A stretch of 64,000 nucleotides of DNA from Chamaea fasciata (GCA_029207755.1 JARCOQ010000002.1:91177087-91241086); one strand, 5' to 3'. Counted from the stretch's first letter, positions 35,851 through 51,110 are shown. The notes: generated by a model from the sequence alone, not told the origin. A program made the numbers and translations.

Positions 35851-38800
35851 TGCTGTAGAGATGCTTGTGTTCTTCCTGATGGTCAGCTTCCTGTGTAACT
35901 GGACACTGAGCAGAGGACTGCCTAGTATACTGCAGTGCAATGTGGGTTATGGTACCTTTGCAGACATGTAAGGAACAACCCTTGATCCCTGGGTTCCTCT
36001 TTCATCAGGAATAACCAGTGATGATTGACAACCACAACTTTCAAACCACCACCCCTTTGGAATGCACAACACATTTGCCAAGTCCTACAGAGCACTGATT
36101 TCACTTATTGCAAACTATTTGGTCTTTGCTAAGTTGAGAGGCCCAAAGAACAAAGTTATAGCTAAATGAATTTGATATATTTAGTGAACCCAAATCAAAG
36201 CTAAGACACTCTTGTTCTCTGCCCAATAGCCGTGATGAAGCAAAGGACTGTTCATTATGAAATACAAGCTCTACTTAAGAAGATTATTTCTTTCCAGTAA
36301 GTGCTACTGTTTTTTTAAACTCAGCCATTATAAGTGAGCAACATCCAAAAAAATGCTCATACATCATTACAATGGAACTTATTCTCTTACTTCTTAGCTT
36401 AAAAGTGGTATATTCAAGTGTGGATCACATGTGAATTCTGTTGTAACTGAGTAAACAAAATGTGAATGACTGAAGATCCTTTGGCTCTGCAGCCTTCTCA
36501 AGACACAGAGAAATAGGCTGTCATAAATATGCCTGTGGAATAATATGAAAACATTCTCTAGTCAATGTGCATTCAGCAGGAATATTGCACTCATGTTATT
36601 TTCATTTTATTAATTTTAATATGGAAATCAGAGCTTCATTACAGTGCAACAAGAAATACATGATAATATAAAATTTCAAAGCACACAAATAAAATTACAC
36701 CTTACTAGCTTTCATTTCCCCACAGCACTCTGCAAATAATACAAACAGAAGTTTTGTTTCAGGATCGGTGTGGCATAACCAATTTTGCTCAGGCAGAGAG
36801 CCAAGAAAACACAAGTTCTAATCCCTACCCTCAGGCTCTCACTTCAGCAAGGCACTTATGTCCCCACGTAACTTTGAGAAAAAGCAGTGTAGTTACAGTC
36901 AATAAGCCTATTTCACCATTCATGCATTTTCCAAGTACTCAGCTGAGGTGTTAAGCTCCTTTCTGCCATTTTTTTTTACCTGTAATGGGAGACATGCTCA
37001 ACTATGGCACAATGTTGCTATAAGGTTCCTCATCTGTATTTCTGATGAATTGATGGAGCCCAAATACCATGAAATGCCAGCATTTTGAGGTCTTTAATAT
37101 GTTTCTTTTTTAAAACATAAATTCCATTTTTCTAAGATACTACCTCCTGATTTCAAGCAACGCTAAGCACCTCTCTTTTTATTACTACAAGAGTATAAGT
37201 GAATTTCCCTTGCAGCCCACCAGTCCTTGGTAAACCCTCCTGAACTCTGCTATAGTCCTTCTCCCACTTTGTACAGATCATTGCTGCCCCCCTCTTTGGT
37301 TTTTGTTTGAGGGATTGCCTGTCTATGAAGATAAAGCATAATTTTAAATGTGGACCAAGCTTGCCTTTATTGTGTCTCTACAGCTTGACATTTGGTGACT
37401 ATCTGCACCTTCAAGTCTCTATCTCCTGCTTTGCACTGGTTTTTGTCCTGGTTCCAAGAATTTCCTTCTTTCTGCGCTTGATATCACCTCAGGCCTTTTT
37501 TAAAGCTATTCACACCCCTACTACTAGGACCAACCTCCAAATTCATCATCCCAACTGCTGTGATCCATTCTTCCAGCTCCCTTGCTGGAGTGGTGGATCA
37601 CCTCAGTAACAGGCTCTTACAGTAAGACCAGCACCCCACGGAGTACCCTAGCACACCTCTGATCCTTGCCTTATCCCTGACAGTAATGCCACAGTACACA
37701 TCCTTTTCTTGCTTCTTTTTTGGAAAGAAGTATTTCCCCACTTTTCCAAGCTGTCCTAAATGTGCTTATTGGCTTTTAGTCTCTCAGTGCTTCTGACATT
37801 CTCTTAAAAACCAACAACCTTTCTGACATCAACAAGGCAAAATATGAGCTGAAATCTTTGCTTTTCTGTGAAATTCATTATCTTATGCTCTCCTGCACTC
37901 CACTTTAATTTTCCTTTTTCTTCCTGTCTTTCACTTACCTGCAGTTCACTTGTTTACTGAGATAAGGTCTGTCTTCTTGCTTGTTCATGGCTCCAGCAAC
38001 ATCCACCACATACATCCAAATTGTGGTATCTCCAATTAGCCTTCATAAAGGCCTGTGAAAAGTCAGCCACAGTTGGTTGAGTCCAAATCACATGCTCATT
38101 CCTTTTGTCCTTTCCCAAGGGGACATCCTCCACTGGACACTCCCAGGAAATCAGCAGCTACCCATGCCATGCTTTACTAATGTCCCAACACCTCATGGTT
38201 CAGTATTTTACACACACTGAGGAATATCAGCAGGTTATTCCTCGGTGTCTCTAGAATATTGTTTTGTGTACATGGCCGCTGTGTACATTTTATTTTTATA
38301 AAACACAGTGCTTTTCAAAGAACTTCAGGTCTGTAACAAGATGCAAAAGCCTGTAATATTTGAGAAGCAAGACTGAAACTGATTTAAATATATTCTAATG
38401 ATGACTTGTTTTCAAAATATTGCTTTTCACTGTATGACTGTAAATTATGTAGCTGCATATTCCAATTTTGCACCAGAAGTGGAAAACATCATCAGTGGAT
38501 TCAAGACCTGTTTCCCAAATATATACTGGAATTGTTTCACAGTTTCCCTGCAGGATAGTCTTAGGGAACATCTACTTGGAGGTAATTTTCTTCCAGACAT
38601 CTGCCCTCATTATTGCAGCTATGCTGCTATGTATGTTCTAGTGAATCCAAAATTGGGTTTGATGCACCTCTGTTTGAGATAGCCTTACATTTAATTACAA
38701 GTGCTTAGACTTAATTTAAGAAATTAAGGTAGACTGACTGTAACCCCTTAGTCCTACAATGCTGACAGCACAACATCTTGGAGGACACTTTCAGTCAGGT

Positions 38801-39409
38801 TTTAGGGGCCAGATGAACATTCTGCTATATTGTGATACATATCTATGTAACTCCATCAGTTTCCTGAAAGTTTCACTAATATAAAATCAGCACAAGAAAG
38901 CAAAAACTAAAATCACTGGTTTCTCTATCACACAGAGGAGCCTGAAATAACACAGAAGATGCAATTTGCTACACATTGACATGGCCTGCATTCATGCCTT
39001 GCTATGTATAAACTGAGAGACGACCAGCTTTCTAGTTCTAGCACACTTTCCAGTACAAAGTCACTACATTTGCTTCATTACAATACTTCCACCTAACACT
39101 AATAAGCATCCATACACAGGCTTGTGTGGCCTATGCACCTGGAGCAACAATAGAGCACAAGAGCTTTTAAAGAATTGCTGTCTGAAAATAATTCAGCCAC
39201 TGGGGGTAGTGGACCAGTAGTTTGGAAACACTGTTTTTTCTAGAAATAAGACAATATTCACACACTGCACTGTATTAGGGGCTGCATGTTGTTTGTAGGT
39301 AATGGAAGGGGATCCTTCCCCCCGGCTCATACTGGTGAGATACATGTGATGTGCTGCTCCTGTGCTGGGCTCCTTGGTGCAAGAATGACATAGACTTACT
39401 CAAGTGAGT
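35851..39409. other. Non-coding sequence
   Basis: No gene or transposon is recognised in this stretch. The plus-strand open frame at 37,307-37,609 has no recognisable domain or splice context. Confidence 0.5.
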
Positions 39410-39475
39410 ACAGAAAAGGGTCAGAAAATGATGGAGGGCTTGAATCATCTATTGTATGAGGAGAGGCTGAGCACA
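39410..39475 (+). mobile_element. Short internal CR1 LINE remnant
   Basis: GAGGGCTTGAATCATCTATT followed by GTATGAGGAGAGGCTGAGCA resembles the CR1 segment that reads AAGGGCCTGGAGAAC then TATGAGGAGAGGCTGAGGGA. Only about 65 bp survive. Confidence 0.6.
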
Positions 39476-42400
39476 GCACCATATCAGCCATTTCCTCAGA
39501 TATAAGTCACAGCGTTTCAGCTACAGAGAGATTTCTAAATTTTCTTACCTCAGACCAACCTTAGTACTGCATTGCTAAACATACTCCTCTCAGAAAAATA
39601 CAAACACAATAAATTGAAAGGAAACAAGACCCCATTAAGCTCTACAGATCTAAACAATCCTTGCAACTTAATTTTTTCCACTGTGAAGCTGGGCAAGGGA
39701 CAGAAAAGAGACATAAAGGTTTAAGTGTTACAATATCAAGTTGCCTTTTCTACTGGTTCTCCATGAGGCTGAACTTTACTCCTAGTTCAATGGTATCTCC
39801 TAGCCTATCTGAAAAACAGGTCTGTTGGCCTCATGCTCATACAGACCAGTCCAACACTCTCTCATGTACAATATTTTTAAGTAGCTACACAGAGTTACTG
39901 TCCTGGCCCTCTCACACCCTGGCTCCCCATTGTACCACCCATTTGCCATCTGTCTGAAGACCCTGCACAGTGACTTGATAACCAAACACAGAGAGGGACT
40001 CATGTCAAGCCTTCAAAGCATACCGGATTTAGTGTATTAAATAACATAGCATCCAAGCTCTTCCAGTTCAGGGATCGAGGATGGCATCTCAGCATTACTC
40101 AGTCTTTAGGTTTATATTTGATGCCTCAGAAACAGAATAAAACTACTTGCATTTTATTTTTTCCTGTCTTTCCATACATTTCACTCCTGTGCAATAAATA
40201 ACCTCCAAAACTGAATTCTAGTCAATCACTATCTCTCTGACAAGTCTACCAGGGAAGAAGAGAACAAAGCATAAAATAAAAAATGAGGTCATAGATGCCT
40301 CTGAAAAGTTAAGCTTGAAAATTTTGGGGTGGAGAGGATTTTGCACACTTCATGAAAGAATAGGACAGACAATACCGTAAGACCCTTACTTCAACCCAAA
40401 AGCAAGTGAAACATTCTTCTGACACTGTAAAAACAGTGAAAAGCTAAAAGGAGCAGAAGTTAATGGAGATTAACACCAGGGGAACACCTTTACATTAAAA
40501 TACACTCCATCAGACCTCATTCTTCATCACTACACAGGGGTTTCAAGCTTCTTTTCTTACTGAAACCATCCTATATGATGCCTCACGAGCCCTAAAATCA
40601 GTTGTCTAACCACAGACAAATGCCTTGGTACAAGCAGTTGGAGACAGCAGAGGGACCTGCAGAGCTCTGTCTTCTCACACACATCAGCACCTGACTGGAT
40701 GGCCTCAGCAGCACAGAGGTATTGGTCTTAACAAATCCTTAGGTAAAAGCTATTAAAATAGTATTTCATAGTGTTGCACAAAAGTTCTGTACTGGACGCA
40801 CCAGTTGCTATTCATCAACTTTTTAACTTGATCGGCTAAACATAAGATGAAGAACATAAGAACATAGTCATAATCCATAAAATGAGAAGTCTTGAATATA
40901 ATTGTGGGGTTTTTTTACTGTATTAATTTAAAATATTTCAGCTGACATCTACCATATTTCACTGAAATATTTATGATAATTTACATTCATCTGTTTTAGC
41001 CCCAGTTTTTAGGATTTAAAATTGTGGAGATATCCCAATATCCATTTCTAGGATGTGCTCATACTGCATTGACAAAATTATCTGCTGAAACACTCAGGCA
41101 TAAGAAATTAAATTTCATGTCATTTTTTATTTTGAAATCATTACAGGTTCTGCTGTAATCAAATGGAGGAGTTTATAAAGGTAGACCAAAAGAAACTAAG
41201 AGAGTTTCCCGTATTTCTCAAACTTTTTTAGTGTCATCTTTCAGGTAGTGTGGATTTTATCTTTCTCCAAGAATTACAACATAGTATGGGAGACTAATAT
41301 TTCCCAAAGCAGTATCTTTGCAACGAATGTACTGCAATTTCTAATTATTTTAATATATTGGCTGTGATTAATTAGATTATAATCACAATGACATTATTAA
41401 ACTATCATTGTTGGATCATGTGGCTTATGTTGTTTAATCTTACAATGACTTGATGAAAATCAGACTATTTCAGGAGTATTCCTGTTGTCATTTGTAACAC
41501 ACCCTCAGTCACAAGCTACAGGTGTTTGTTTCTAACTGCTGCTGGATTTCATCAGGCATATTTCATTGAGAAATGCTTGCAAAGTGAGCCCCCTGAGAAC
41601 AACATATGTGAAAACATGGCAATACTGCTTAGCTTCAATGTACAGGGGAAAACAATGGATAGCTACACCTGGTTAAGGTATGCTCAGAATGAAGATGATG
41701 TAAGTCGTTTGCCCAAATCTGCTTTTCTCCTGAGTAGAGTCAGGACGACATCCAGTCTCAGTCAAGAGCAAGCAAGGAGATACATATGTTCATGCCCCTT
41801 AGCTGTTTGTGTCAAGTATTTTTGATTACAGAAATGTACAAGATCATTGGAAAAAAAATTATTGACAAATGCACATTAACCTGTTAAGAGAGATGAGCAG
41901 GTTTTATTCCTCAATGAAGCAAAATGAAGTTACCAGCATAACATGAAACCTCTCCAACAATGTGAGTTCATCCTCATCTGTATTTAATTCGTCACAGTTG
42001 TTAGGGAATAAAAGTACTAAAAAGTGAAAATAAGCATGTAGGGAAAACATAACTTTCCTGTTTCTTCTATGGGCCATGTGATGTGCCTGCTGGGCAGCTT
42101 GACAGAAATCCAAAGATGTTTCTGATGCTCAGACACAGGTTTTTTTGAAAAACTTGATTAAAGAAAGTTTTGGAGGCTAGAGATTTTCCCCAGTTGGTCA
42201 ATTTATGATAATAATACTAATACAAATACTAATCCTAATATTAATACTAATAATGTGACATCACATTACAAGTTTTCTATAGATAAACCATTCAGTTGCT
42301 TTGTTCACTGGAAGGTGATTTAAAGATCATGTTCCTCATCTAAATTCACTTCTGTGTGCCAGCAGATCTAGCAGATGCCTCTTCTGAAACATGCTTAGAG

Positions 42401-45400
42401 CCTACTTTAAGTACTAAATTGTACTTCAGCCCTAATAGTGTCTTAATATGAACACAAAGCAGGCACACTTTAACTGTAACTGCAGTGAAACAAGGACATT
42501 TATATCAGGTCAGCAAGCAAAACATCCTGCACCTGGTACCTCACAGACTCCCAGCTCTGTACAAGTCAGGAGACAGCTTTTGCAGAGCTCCATCCTACAT
42601 CAGAGTATGAGTCAGTAGCATGGAAAAGCTCTCTTCTTGCTATCAATGAACAGCTGAGGGCACTTTAGAAACTCATGCCCACAAACATATCAAAGCAGCT
42701 CAAGATGCTCTGCCAATGTGACTGCAGAGCCCCAAATCACAGCATCTTCCTAGCTGGTTAGGGATGAGAGCATGAATTCAGACTGGCACTAGATTGTCAA
42801 CAGCTTAAGGGCCTAGAAAGACCTAGCAGGATTTAAAGGGAATTAAAACAATGCAGAGATTTGTCTATTCCTTTGCTAAAATGCAGAGAAGGTAGAAGAT
42901 CAAAAGAAAGATCACCTCTGTGTAGCTTAAAGAATCCCAACACTCCCTTGCCAGCAAGTAACATAAAGTCGGCAACAGAAGAGAGAACAAGGAAAAAGGA
43001 GAAGATTGTCCTAAGTAAACGAGGTGATTGTTTCCTTTTCAATCAAGTCCTGCATGCTTGCTGGCTTTCCTCACAGTAGAATTCAGGCAGAAAACAGACA
43101 CTCATTGCTTTCCCATCTTCTTCCTCAATGTTAAAATGAAGTAAGCCCTGACAGCATTTTCTCCTCTTCATTTAAGGATCCAGCACAAACTAGAACAAGG
43201 AAAGCCCTGAGTGAGGAGGGCGCCAGTGTGGAGGGGAGCCCACTGTAGTGTTCTGCAAGGCTATGTTTGCATTAGTCTCCCAGGGAGTGCTAATTCCCGC
43301 GCAGCCTGCTGGTGTCCTGTGCCCAGATGATGCAATGGCCCTGCTGCACAAGGTCAGCATCCACATGACCAGCTACCAAAAAGAATTGGCATGCCCTCAT
43401 TGCTGCTTTTGACAATCAGCTTCAATGGAGCATAAGACATTAGCCCATCATCTACTGAGAGAAGCGTTATCGTATAAAGCTAGTAGATATTTCACTCTCT
43501 TGCAGAATGAAAATCATGGGAAGCATTATGTCCCCTGGACATTCAGAAAAGACATGCAGTTGGCAGCTACAGAATCACTACAGCATGTGACTGCTGCTAG
43601 AGCTTACTAACTGAACAAACATCTTTCTATCTTTAGGTTTGTATGTTATATCCAGTCTGGAATGAGAGCAGCTGTAAGTTATTGCCACCTATGATTGGGC
43701 CATGTGCTATCTCTTAGGAACAGCTAGTCTCAAATCATTTCTTTTTGTCAATATTACCCAGGACAATAGTCACTTGTGACTTTCTTAGGTTCAAAAAGGA
43801 AAAGAGCTCATAGGCTTTAGATCACACATATTTTTATGACGCAAAAGATACAGTTGGATCCACCTTTCCAAACAAGTTTAATGTTGTCTTCAGAGGATTT
43901 TATACTGTGTCAGTTTTGCACAGCAACAGCCACTCTCTCCCAGCTACATGGAAAATTAGTACAATTATTCGATCACAGAGTTGACAGATTCCCTTCCTGT
44001 GTTATAAAGCTCAAACAATCTCTCATGTTCTATTCGGTGGTATTTTAAAAATTCCTAATCCCTTTCAGTGCTGGATCCGTGCCACAAACTATGCAGGGAA
44101 GTTACTGACTTCCTGCTCAAGCCTGCACTACCCACCCCATCTTGTTCATAGGATGAATTACATAACAAAGAGTACTTTGCTTGAGCACATCTGACCAGGT
44201 AGAGAGAGCCTTTAAAAGCACACAGCACATCCACAGGATATGTGTAATGCCCATGAAAAGACATGTCCCCAAAAACCTGACAGGAAGTTTGCAATAGTTC
44301 ACAGAGTGTATAGCTTTGCCAGTTTCTACAGTGGCTTTTGGATGGGACTTTCAACAGCCTTTCATAACCATGAGTGTCCTTTGATTCAAGTCCTCTGCAC
44401 ACAGCTACACCCCTTAATTTCAGACAGGCCATTATTTTGAAAGCATGGACTCTTGCAGCTTAAAGACTCTTTGCTTCTTTGAACAGGACTTTTTCCTTTT
44501 ACTGTGCTGCCATCCAAGGCAGCATTTACACACACAAAAGCTTGATCTCTAGGGACAACAGGAACTCAGTGTTCCAAAAAATGAGCTCCCTTATTACATG
44601 AAAAACTTTCGTCTTATCTTTATAAATAACTAAATGTTCATTTTTTCAAAGCTGTCATTCAATGTTGGGAGGAATACTGAAAGAGAATCAATGCCCTCTT
44701 TCCCCTACTCACACAGTGTGAGGTACAAATACCTAACTGGACAGAATTTCTATAAGATAATGTACTGTTTTTATTCTGGAGTGGGTTGACATCAAAAAAT
44801 TGAGTCCCAAATGGTTTTTCAGGAGGGTAAAAATTCAGACACATCCAAAGCTGAGTGTTTATCTACCTAGTACCACAAAAAATCTGGTCTGTTCTGGATT
44901 AGATTAGTGTTGAGACATTGAGGAAGCATCTTCAGCAAAATGTGCTTTCAAGTGTCAGAAGACAAAAATTGGTTGCCCAGAATTGAACCTGAAATGGCAA
45001 GATTCCCACCTGGTTAGAGATCTGTATCAGCTGGGCCTTTTTTGATATCCATTCAACACAGTACTTCTATACTCCAGCCCCAAGACTGACAAGGATGCTG
45101 GCCATCAACATCAAAGTCTCTGATGCACATCTCAAACCTGAGTAACTCAACTCCCACATTCTTATTCTGTTAGACTAACCAGAGTATTACCTGATTTTAA
45201 GTGCTGAAATGCTTTATTAAATTAATAGGCAGTAGAGTCTCATTTAAAATCCTCTTCTGGTTTGGAGACCTATTGAAACTATTCAATTCGCTTTAAAAAC
45301 TCATTACAGTAGATATTCTTAAGAACTGATAAATTATTTTAATGATTTCAGTACAGTTATGTCAGCTTATAAAGTCAAGTGTTAATCAGTAGTCCATTAT

Positions 45401-48400
45401 TCATCTTACATATTTGCAGCTCAGCCTAATAAAACGACTGGAGAGTCCAATGTCATTTTATCCTTTAATAGTTATGGGAATGTTTACATTGATTTTGTGA
45501 AAAATTGTCAGTTAAAGCAACATAATGCCACATTTCCAATATGGTTTAAATGCAACTTTTTCACAATTCCAGTATGGTTAAAAACTTCCATGAAAGACCT
45601 TGATGAAAGATTAAGACCAGCTCCAAAGAGATACTGGAGATGAGCTCTCAAACAGATAAATCAAGACACATTTTGCTAACTGCTATCAGATAAGAAGTAT
45701 TTGATGTACTTTATAAATGCTTTGCAGCTGGATGTTCCATTTCCTAGGGAGACCGTAATGACATTTTTGTAAAACTCTCTAAGTTTTGTATCTTTGCTGA
45801 TTGGTAGAAGTGTAAACTGTGCTCTTTCTTCAGTGTAAGCAGTGTTTGGAAAAAGGCTGTATGAGGATGGCTGTTTAATGCTTCAGATGTGCTACAAGCC
45901 TAGACCACAAAAATGAGTACCCATAAGAGTTATAATGATGAATACCTTAAATTTTTCCCTTTTCTATGGTACTGTGTAGTGGACGGACCAATTACTTCTT
46001 GCTCCTGTTCTTCTGAAATGGCTGGTATCTCTTTGGCTTCAGTGTGGCAATGGGAACATAATTTTTTATAGATGACCTTAGCACCAGCAAACATGAATGG
46101 CTTAAGGAGCAAAAGAGAAAGGCTGTTCAACTTCCATGCTTTTACATTTGACAAAAAAAGAGACCTGAAAAGCTTTTGCAAAGCTAGCATTTTACTCTGT
46201 GTGCACACCTGATTTCCCATCACTTTCACATCTGATTTCAAATCAATTACAGATATTTAAGTGATTGAACACTCTGTGGAAATTAGGACCAGTGCTTTGA
46301 GCAATGACAAGCTAAAATTAGGAGAAGATTAAATTGTTTTTAGAGAGGTAAGAAAACAAGTGGAAAAAAAATCCGTGTATGGATAAAGAAAAAAATACTG
46401 TCATCACAAAGGCACAAGTAAATTTTTAAAGGAAATTGACTGTTTCATGCTTTGTGGTAGTCTTCTTCAGACTCCTAAGGTCTGCCAGTTTATATTTACT
46501 CCTCTATGTACATACTCAATATATCAAATATGCCCTGGTCTGATTTTGCAGCATGTATTCTCTTTGGCTGGTGGTATCAGAGATGATGCTAGAAATATTC
46601 TGAGAGATAATATCATCAGGAATTTACTTCCTTAAACATCTGATTCTTCACAGCTGTGCAGAGTGACTTAAAACTCCCTGCAGTTGCAGCAGGTGCTTTT
46701 TGTACATTTATACCATTATTATTGTGGACTAGTCTTTGAACCCAGAAACTTGTGCCTAGCCAGCATTTCCTCCTCCTCCAATTTCATGATCTAACCTGGA
46801 GGATGCCCAGGCCTTTGAACTGTAACCCAGCTGCCATGCCAGCCTCAATTTTTTACCTATTTTGTGAAATCACCAGAGAAACAGCAAAATACTAGACAGT
46901 GGAAAGTTAGGATCCTGCTTTCCCATTTGTAACAGCAAATTGGAGAATTTTGCTTCAGCTCACTGTTTAGTTGATTTTCCTCTGATTATTTCCAGCCCAT
47001 TTTGAACCACTAAAAGCTATTAAAGTGGAATCCCTCCTTTCTTTCAACAGCTGAAGCCCATTAGGTAGCCTAACTGCCAGCAAAAATTTTACATTTAATG
47101 ATTTGCTTGTACTGTGTTTCAGAGTCTTAAAGTAGAAAGATGCCACTCCAACTATCTTTAAGAACATTTTGGATAAAATGAGCTGAATTACACTGTAAAA
47201 TAACCTTACCCTCAGGCCTTCACACCAAGAAAAGTTGAAGAACCAGCTCCCCTTATAAAGCAGAAAATTCCTATTTCAGAGCAGAGCACTGGTATTCAAA
47301 TAGCTACATTAATAAAGCACCACACACATTAGAGATCAGCTCTTTTTTTTCTGGCCACATTTCCATAACCAGGAAGTTAAGAGTGGGTTTACAACAGGTG
47401 ACAATGCAAAGCCTGAGTACTAGAAGGCAAAGCCTTGTTTACAGAGCTCTTCCTGGATGTCTTAATAAAAATACTGAAAGCTTTTCATTTTATATGCACC
47501 ACGTGGATTCAAGTACGTTGATAAGGCAGAGTGCATTGAAAGCTGAAAGCACAATAAACATTGAAGTCTGCTGACCTTACACCTAACTTGAAAATAAAAA
47601 GACACCCAAAAACAAGCTCTCAGTTTTCAAAGATTGAAGTAGACAGACATGAAAGTATCAAAACTTCAGGCTGCTCTCAACTTTTATCTCTGCAATTTAT
47701 ATAAAGAAGTACAACATTATACTTAAGTCTGCACACTTTAACCAAACATAACAATCAGAAGAGCAAAAGCAGGAAGTTCTGTGAAACAGCACTCTACAGA
47801 CATTCATCCACAAAATATGGGTCACACTTTGAGACCTTCATTATCATAATTATTGATAAAAATCCTTAACATATTTTTATGAGGTATTATTTCTATACAT
47901 TTTAAAGTCTATCAGATAAGCCTGATGTCAGAGCTATTCTACCACCAGATTTCTAATGTGAATGAATTATCCAGATAGGCCTTTACTGAAGACTCCTTTT
48001 TAAAAAAAAAACTACATGCAAATCCAGCCAAAGTGACCACAAACTACTTGAAAAACAAGGCTGGAAAATTTAAATACATTTAGTACAGAGACAGTGAATA
48101 TGTAAAAATATGTTTCTAATTCACTTAGTTTACCTTCTTATGTAAAAGGTCAGGCCTTTTTTTTGCCGGTGGTAGGGTGCATTCATTAGGTAAGACATGC
48201 CAAACCTGAATATATAAATTTTTCTTTTACTACAGGGTTTGATGGCCTTCAATTACACTATTGTCTGCAATGGTTGGAACTTGATTTTTACTGCAAAATA
48301 ATTACTATCATTTGCCTTATGTCTCTAGGGGAAACCATACTCAGTAAAAAATTTAGGTTCCAGCATCAGCAGAAACTTAAATTTTCAAGACAAATGTACA

Positions 48401-50800
48401 GAGCATCATCCAAACAACTGTGTCAACAGGGGAGAACTTTGTGTGTTATAAGTAGCCTGTAACTTATTGCTGCATAGACTGTTCCTTTATAAACAGACAT
48501 GCTAATTGCAATTGGAAATATGTGCTTTTGTGAGTTACAGCAGTACATAAGGTTAACACTGATAAACATCATATTCATTTATATTATAGTCTAAAATAGG
48601 CATCATGAAATTAGTTTAGAGGTCTTACAGTATTTCACTCTTAGGTAATAATTTCTTATTCATAACTCTGCAAAATAACAGACTAATAGTTGGGTATGAG
48701 ATGCATTAGCATTTCTCTCATGGGAAGCTTGTACTTTCTTTAGTGTACAGCTGTCCCACTCTGGTGCTATCAGTGTGGGAAATGTCTAATGCTAGTGAAA
48801 TTTAAAGATGTCGTTTGTTTTCATGGATGTCTGTGCTCACACCAGAGCTTCATTAGAGCACCTCACACCTAAAAGAAGCATCCTTTCTGCATGAAACCCA
48901 GAACAAACCATGCATTTCCATGACAAAGGTGAACCCAACATCAGAAGCATTAGGAAAGATACTCCACTTCAAACACATGCCCTAAATCTCATTCAAACGT
49001 GGGAAGAGTAGGAAAATTCTTTCTAAAGCTGTAGACAAAGTGGATTCCTTGGCAAACTTGTTATACCTACTGTATGTATTCGGTGCTAGGACAACAGCAC
49101 TGTCCAACTACAACTGAAATAATTCCTCCTAAAGAAAATTGGTAATGCAACCTACCAGAACTTGTAATTAAAAAGCTAATATCACCACCACCACATGTCA
49201 GTTTCCCAATGAAACAAATGCCAAAACCACATTGCTAGATAGTTTATTTTTCACCAAAACAAAAAGGTTGGTTCTGTTGAATAGACTCTCTGTTCTCATA
49301 TTAGTAAGTACCAACAGATGCTCTTTTATATGCTAACATACTTCCCATTCAAATGCACTTGAAAATTTAGTTATATTATCATTCTTTTAAACACAAGCAA
49401 TATTATTTATCTCAATTCAACTTTAAATGTAATATAAAGCAAATTTTCCCATTGTGAAGGAAACTGGAATTGAATACATGCTACATTTTGTCTAACCAGC
49501 ATTTACCCACAATTTTTGATTTTAAAGATTTTTCTCTAGACAGAGTTAACCCAATGAGGAACAACAATATAAATACTTGTAATGTGCACAAATATTATTC
49601 CAACTGCAGCAGTAAAACATATACCAGTCTTAAAATACTTTGAGAAATAAAACACTGTATTTCTGGGAGCCAAACACAGAGGTATGTTAAGTGAATAATA
49701 AAAACACATTTGTGTGTACTAATTGGATAATGACATATATTGCTTTGACTGTCAGTTACCACTGTGCCTTTAAAAGTTCCTTTTGTTAAGCATGTAATTT
49801 CACTGTTGAAAATGAATAAAAACCTCTGCAACTACTTCAAGACAGCCTTGCATACAGATACAATGTCAATGTTACTTTGAAAATAATCCCCATTGTAAGA
49901 CTTTGCACTTTACATTCTCATTTACTTTAATCTATCTGCCTTGGATAGGTTCTGGTTTGGCGAGGGTGGGGGGGCTGGTTTGTTAAACTTTTCTAAACCC
50001 TTGGGTAAGTTATAAGGAGAACAATACACCTGGTATTAATCCATTCCTTATTTCAGTTTAAAAGAGTGTTCCTTGCAGGGTCTGGGTTACAATCCCTTCC
50101 ATTGGAAGAAAGCCATTTGCAAAGCTGCCTCCTACTTGCCACCAAGACACGCTCAGTCCACCAGTCCTCCCTGCCACAGAAATCCACCAGTAATGGCACA
50201 GTTTTGATCAGCTATCATGTCTCACCCTGCATCTCCCTGGGCACTCTGACGAGTGGCTTTAGTATTACTTCTCTAATCCAGGCAGGACGACTAGTCAAAA
50301 TTCAGCTAAATCTTCACGCAATCTCTCACCCCAGCGATGGTGAGGCTGATCAAGTCTGCATCTTACACATAAACAGACTCCAAATCAGCATTTTTGCATG
50401 TCTGTGTCTGCATGCAAATTTGTCACCACTCAGAGCTCAACACTATCAAAGCTATCAACAATTTCAAAGCATTAACTGATGGAGAGGAGCGGGAAGGAGG
50501 TAATTTTCAGGTACTCAGACTGAAGTTTACCCTCCACTCCCCCCAAGCTGAGGCGAAGAAAAAGTCACTACCGACAGGACATGCTCCCAGAGTTTTCTGC
50601 CAGCCCCTTGCCTTTGCTCACACAACCTATCTGGGGAGCAACCTCCATCCATACCGAGACCTTTAGCATCGAGTCACAAAACACAGACGTGAGAGCGAGG
50701 ACCGCCAATTCAACGAGAACCAGAGCCGAACAAACCTCCAAAGTCTCAGCCGGCTACGCAGTAAAAAAAACCCCACCGAACCCACAAAACAACATTTCCA
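39476..50800. other. Long stretch without recognisable transposons or exons
   Basis: About 11 kb of AT-rich sequence lacks any CR1 or LTR that I recognise. Items present are an ATA/AATACT-rich simple repeat (42,206-42,250) next to a small palindrome, and dense AT-rich complex sequence at about 45,180-45,600 that may be a conserved element. It probably belongs to the intron downstream of the minus-strand promoter near 51 kb. Confidence 0.45.
42206..42250. repeat. (ATA)/(AATACT) degenerate microsatellite
   Basis: Irregular AATACT and AATA units occur over 45 bp. A small palindrome, TAATGTGA with TCACATTA, follows. Confidence 0.8.
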
Positions 50801-50819
50801 AGAGCACCTCACAGAGCAC

Positions 50820-51110
50820 TTGGAAACCCTCACTCTCTGCCCTTCACGTCCTCCTCCAGCCCCCGCTCTCGGCTCCAGAGCGACCGAGCTGAGCCCACGC
50901 CATCCTCCCAGGGGCTGGGAGCCTGCTTCCCCAGCAGCGCTTGGAAAATTCCCAGCCAAGTTGTCCCGGCGCGCCGTCGGCAGCCCCGGCGCACGCCTTT
51001 GCTTACCCTGAGGAGAGGGCAGGCGGGCAGGCAGGCTGCCTCCCGCGCTCCGCGTCCGCCGGCGTGCGGGGCGCACAGCGATGGAGAGCAGGCAACTCTT
51101 CAGTGATAAT
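50820..51110 (-). promoter_or_regulatory. CpG island spanning a probable minus-strand promoter/first exon
   Basis: This is the clearest CpG island in the window. CG dinucleotides are dense (for example GGCGCGCCG at 50,970 and CCGCGCTCCGCGTCCGCCGG near 51,043) inside AT-rich flanks. It includes GGCAG/GGCGG short repeats at 51,018-51,040. It coincides with a minus-strand splice donor at 51,005-51,006. Sequence on the high side (51,110-51,800) is unusually complex and lacks transposons, as expected beside a developmentally regulated promoter. The gene itself cannot be named from this window. Confidence 0.7.

Noticed and set aside
44055..44432. 125-codon minus-strand frame rich in Cys and Ser
   Set aside because: No cysteine spacing typical of a known domain and no splice signals at its ends.
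50066..50479. 137-codon plus-strand frame near the CpG island
   Set aside because: No domain, no splice context, and it lies opposite to and downstream of the inferred minus-strand promoter; a chance frame is simpler.
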